Below are positions 63,093-64,000 of a DNA stretch of 64,000 nucleotides, one piece after another. Both the position numbers and the translations under genes were made by a program. The notes beneath the pieces are model-generated. The model made no database searches, had not been told where the DNA came from, and worked only from the letters and a program-made list of their open reading frames with translations. Origin of the DNA: Nocardia amikacinitolerans NBRC 108937 (GTDB lineage: Bacteria; Actinomycetota; Actinomycetes; Mycobacteriales; Mycobacteriaceae); contig NZ_BDAU01000004.1 of assembly GCF_001612615.1 (NCBI RefSeq), positions 124,001 through 188,000 of the forward strand. The letters are read 5' to 3'. Numbering within the stretch: the first letter of the stretch is position 1; every line of letters begins with the position of its first letter.

Positions 63093-64000
63093 GTGCCACC
63101 TTCCCAGGGATCGGCGCATCCGCTCCGGTTGCTCGGTGTCTACGCCGCGCTGCTGGCCGTGATCTATGCGTTGGTGTTCTTCACCGGTGACAAGTCCCCG
63201 ACCCCCAAGCTCGGCATCGATCTGCAGGGCGGCACCAGGGTCACGCTGACCGCCCGCACCCCGGACGGCAGCAAGCCGAGCCAGGACAGCCTGCAGAAGG
63301 CGCAGGAGATCATCGAGAACCGCGTCAACGGTCTCGGCGTCTCCGGCTCCGAGGTGGCCATCGAGGGCGACAACATCGTGATCACGGTGCCCGGCGACGA
63401 CGGCCAGCAGGCCCGCGCGCTCGCCACCACCGCCAAGCTCTACATCCGTCCGGTGCTGCAGGCCGTGCCGAAGGGCGCGACGGTCCCGCAGACGCCGCCC
63501 GCCCAACTGCCGGTGCCCGACGCAGGTCAGCAGGTCCCGACCGACGCGCCAGCCCCCGAGGCGCCCGCGCCGGAGGCGCCCCCGCAGGAGCCGCCCGCCG
63601 AGGACGCGCCCGCGCCGCAGCAGCGCGTCTTCCCCGCGCAGGCGCCCACCGAGCCGGCCGACCCGACCCTGACCCCGCAGGAAGAGGCGCAGCGCGAGAT
63701 CGCGGCGGCCAAGGCGACCAGGCAGAGCACCGACCCGGCCACCCAGCAGGCCGCGATGGCCGCGCTGGACTGCACCAAGGCGGACCCGCTCGCGGGCAAC
63801 GACGACCCGAACCTGCCGCTGGTCACCTGCTCGCAGGACGGCAGCGAGGTCTTCCTGCTCGACAAGAGCCGCATCGACGGCCAGGAGATCAAGAACGCGG
63901 TCGCCAACCTCGATCAGCAGCAGTCGCGCTGGGTGGTCGACCTGGAGTTCAAGTCGACCGGTAGCGACGCGTGGGCCGACCTGACCGGCGAGTACCTCTA
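63093..64000 (+). CDS. secD: protein translocase subunit SecD (partial, runs off the window)
   Basis: GTG 63093 with TAGGAGA upstream begins a protein with one membrane helix (LLGVYAALLAVIYALVFFTG), the LGIDLQGGTRVTL motif of SecD, and a periplasmic domain with a long Pro/Ala/Glu-rich insertion (around residues 135-190). The frame is open to the last base, about 302 residues seen. The 3' part with the other transmembrane helices lies beyond the window. Confidence 0.93.
   Translation, partial: MPPSQGSAHPLRLLGVYAALLAVIYALVFFTGDKSPTPKLGIDLQGGTRVTLTARTPDGSKPSQDSLQKAQEIIENRVNGLGVSGSEVAIEGDNIVITVPGDDGQQARALATTAKLYIRPVLQAVPKGATVPQTPPAQLPVPDAGQQVPTDAPAPEAPAPEAPPQEPPAEDAPAPQQRVFPAQAPTEPADPTLTPQEEAQREIAAAKATRQSTDPATQQAAMAALDCTKADPLAGNDDPNLPLVTCSQDGSEVFLLDKSRIDGQEIKNAVANLDQQQSRWVVDLEFKSTGSDAWADLTGEYL

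Noticed and set aside
1..64000. CRISPR arrays, rRNA genes, complete tRNA genes, insertion sequences and transposases.
   Set aside because: None seen: no regularly spaced repeats, no rRNA-like or cloverleaf-forming stretch, and no protein with transposase or integrase motifs.

Overview
The window is a high-GC actinobacterial chromosome segment, most likely from Nocardia or a close relative in the Mycobacteriales. This rests on codon use with almost only G/C third positions, frequent GTG starts with 4-nt gene overlaps, a complete mce operon, a mycothiol-dependent dehydrogenase, and a right half that follows gene for gene the Mycobacterium order thrS - HIT protein - pgsA - patA - pimA - NUDIX - pdxS - tesB - pdxT - yebC - ruvCAB - yajC - secD. 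The genus is inference; the sequence does not name it.

Left part (about 1-34.6 kb) is an accessory, catabolic region. It opens with two gene remnants, then a TetR regulator leading a complete mce operon (two YrbE permeases, six Mce proteins and an Mce-associated protein, no ATPase). Next come an SRPBCC protein, a second TetR gene, and a forward operon of two alpha/beta hydrolases, an FAD monooxygenase, a zinc alcohol dehydrogenase, a DUF3500 protein and an HpaI-type aldolase. A reverse operon follows with an amidohydrolase, an FAH-family enzyme and two YceI proteins. Beyond it lie a thiolase remnant, a gutted acyl-CoA dehydrogenase, a rare FAD-monooxygenase/YceI fusion, a LuxR regulator, a mycothiol-dependent formaldehyde dehydrogenase with an MBL hydrolase, an orphan Mce lipoprotein, and a P450/ferredoxin/reductase operon. 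A 15-bp palindrome, GG-NN-ACA-N-TGT-NN-CC, lies in front of the tetR-mce operon, the SRPBCC gene, the hydrolase operon and the amidohydrolase operon, with variants before the fusion gene. At three of these promoters it sits at the same place relative to a TTGAC -35 box. I read the region as one TetR-controlled regulon joining Mce import of a hydrophobic substrate to its oxidation and cleavage. At least five decayed genes show that it has been reshuffled and partly lost.

Middle part (about 34.6-40 kb) has a noncoding stretch and then two tandem paralogues, each a SulP-type anion transporter fused to a beta-carbonic anhydrase. Both carry the same upstream elements: a perfect TGTGA-N6-TCACA site, a second motif exactly 61 bp further on, and a leader hairpin before the ribosome-binding site.

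Right part (40-64 kb) is conserved housekeeping: a membrane protein, an FhuF-like Fe-S protein, thrS, phosphatidylinositol and PIM synthesis (pgsA, patA, pimA), PLP synthesis (pdxS, pdxT), a papain-like protease, yebC, an ArsR/AHSA1 pair, a macro-domain protein, ruvCAB, a GtrA protein, a protein made of four DivIVA-like repeats, a TetR / Baeyer-Villiger-type monooxygenase divergent pair, yajC, and the start of secD, which runs off the window.
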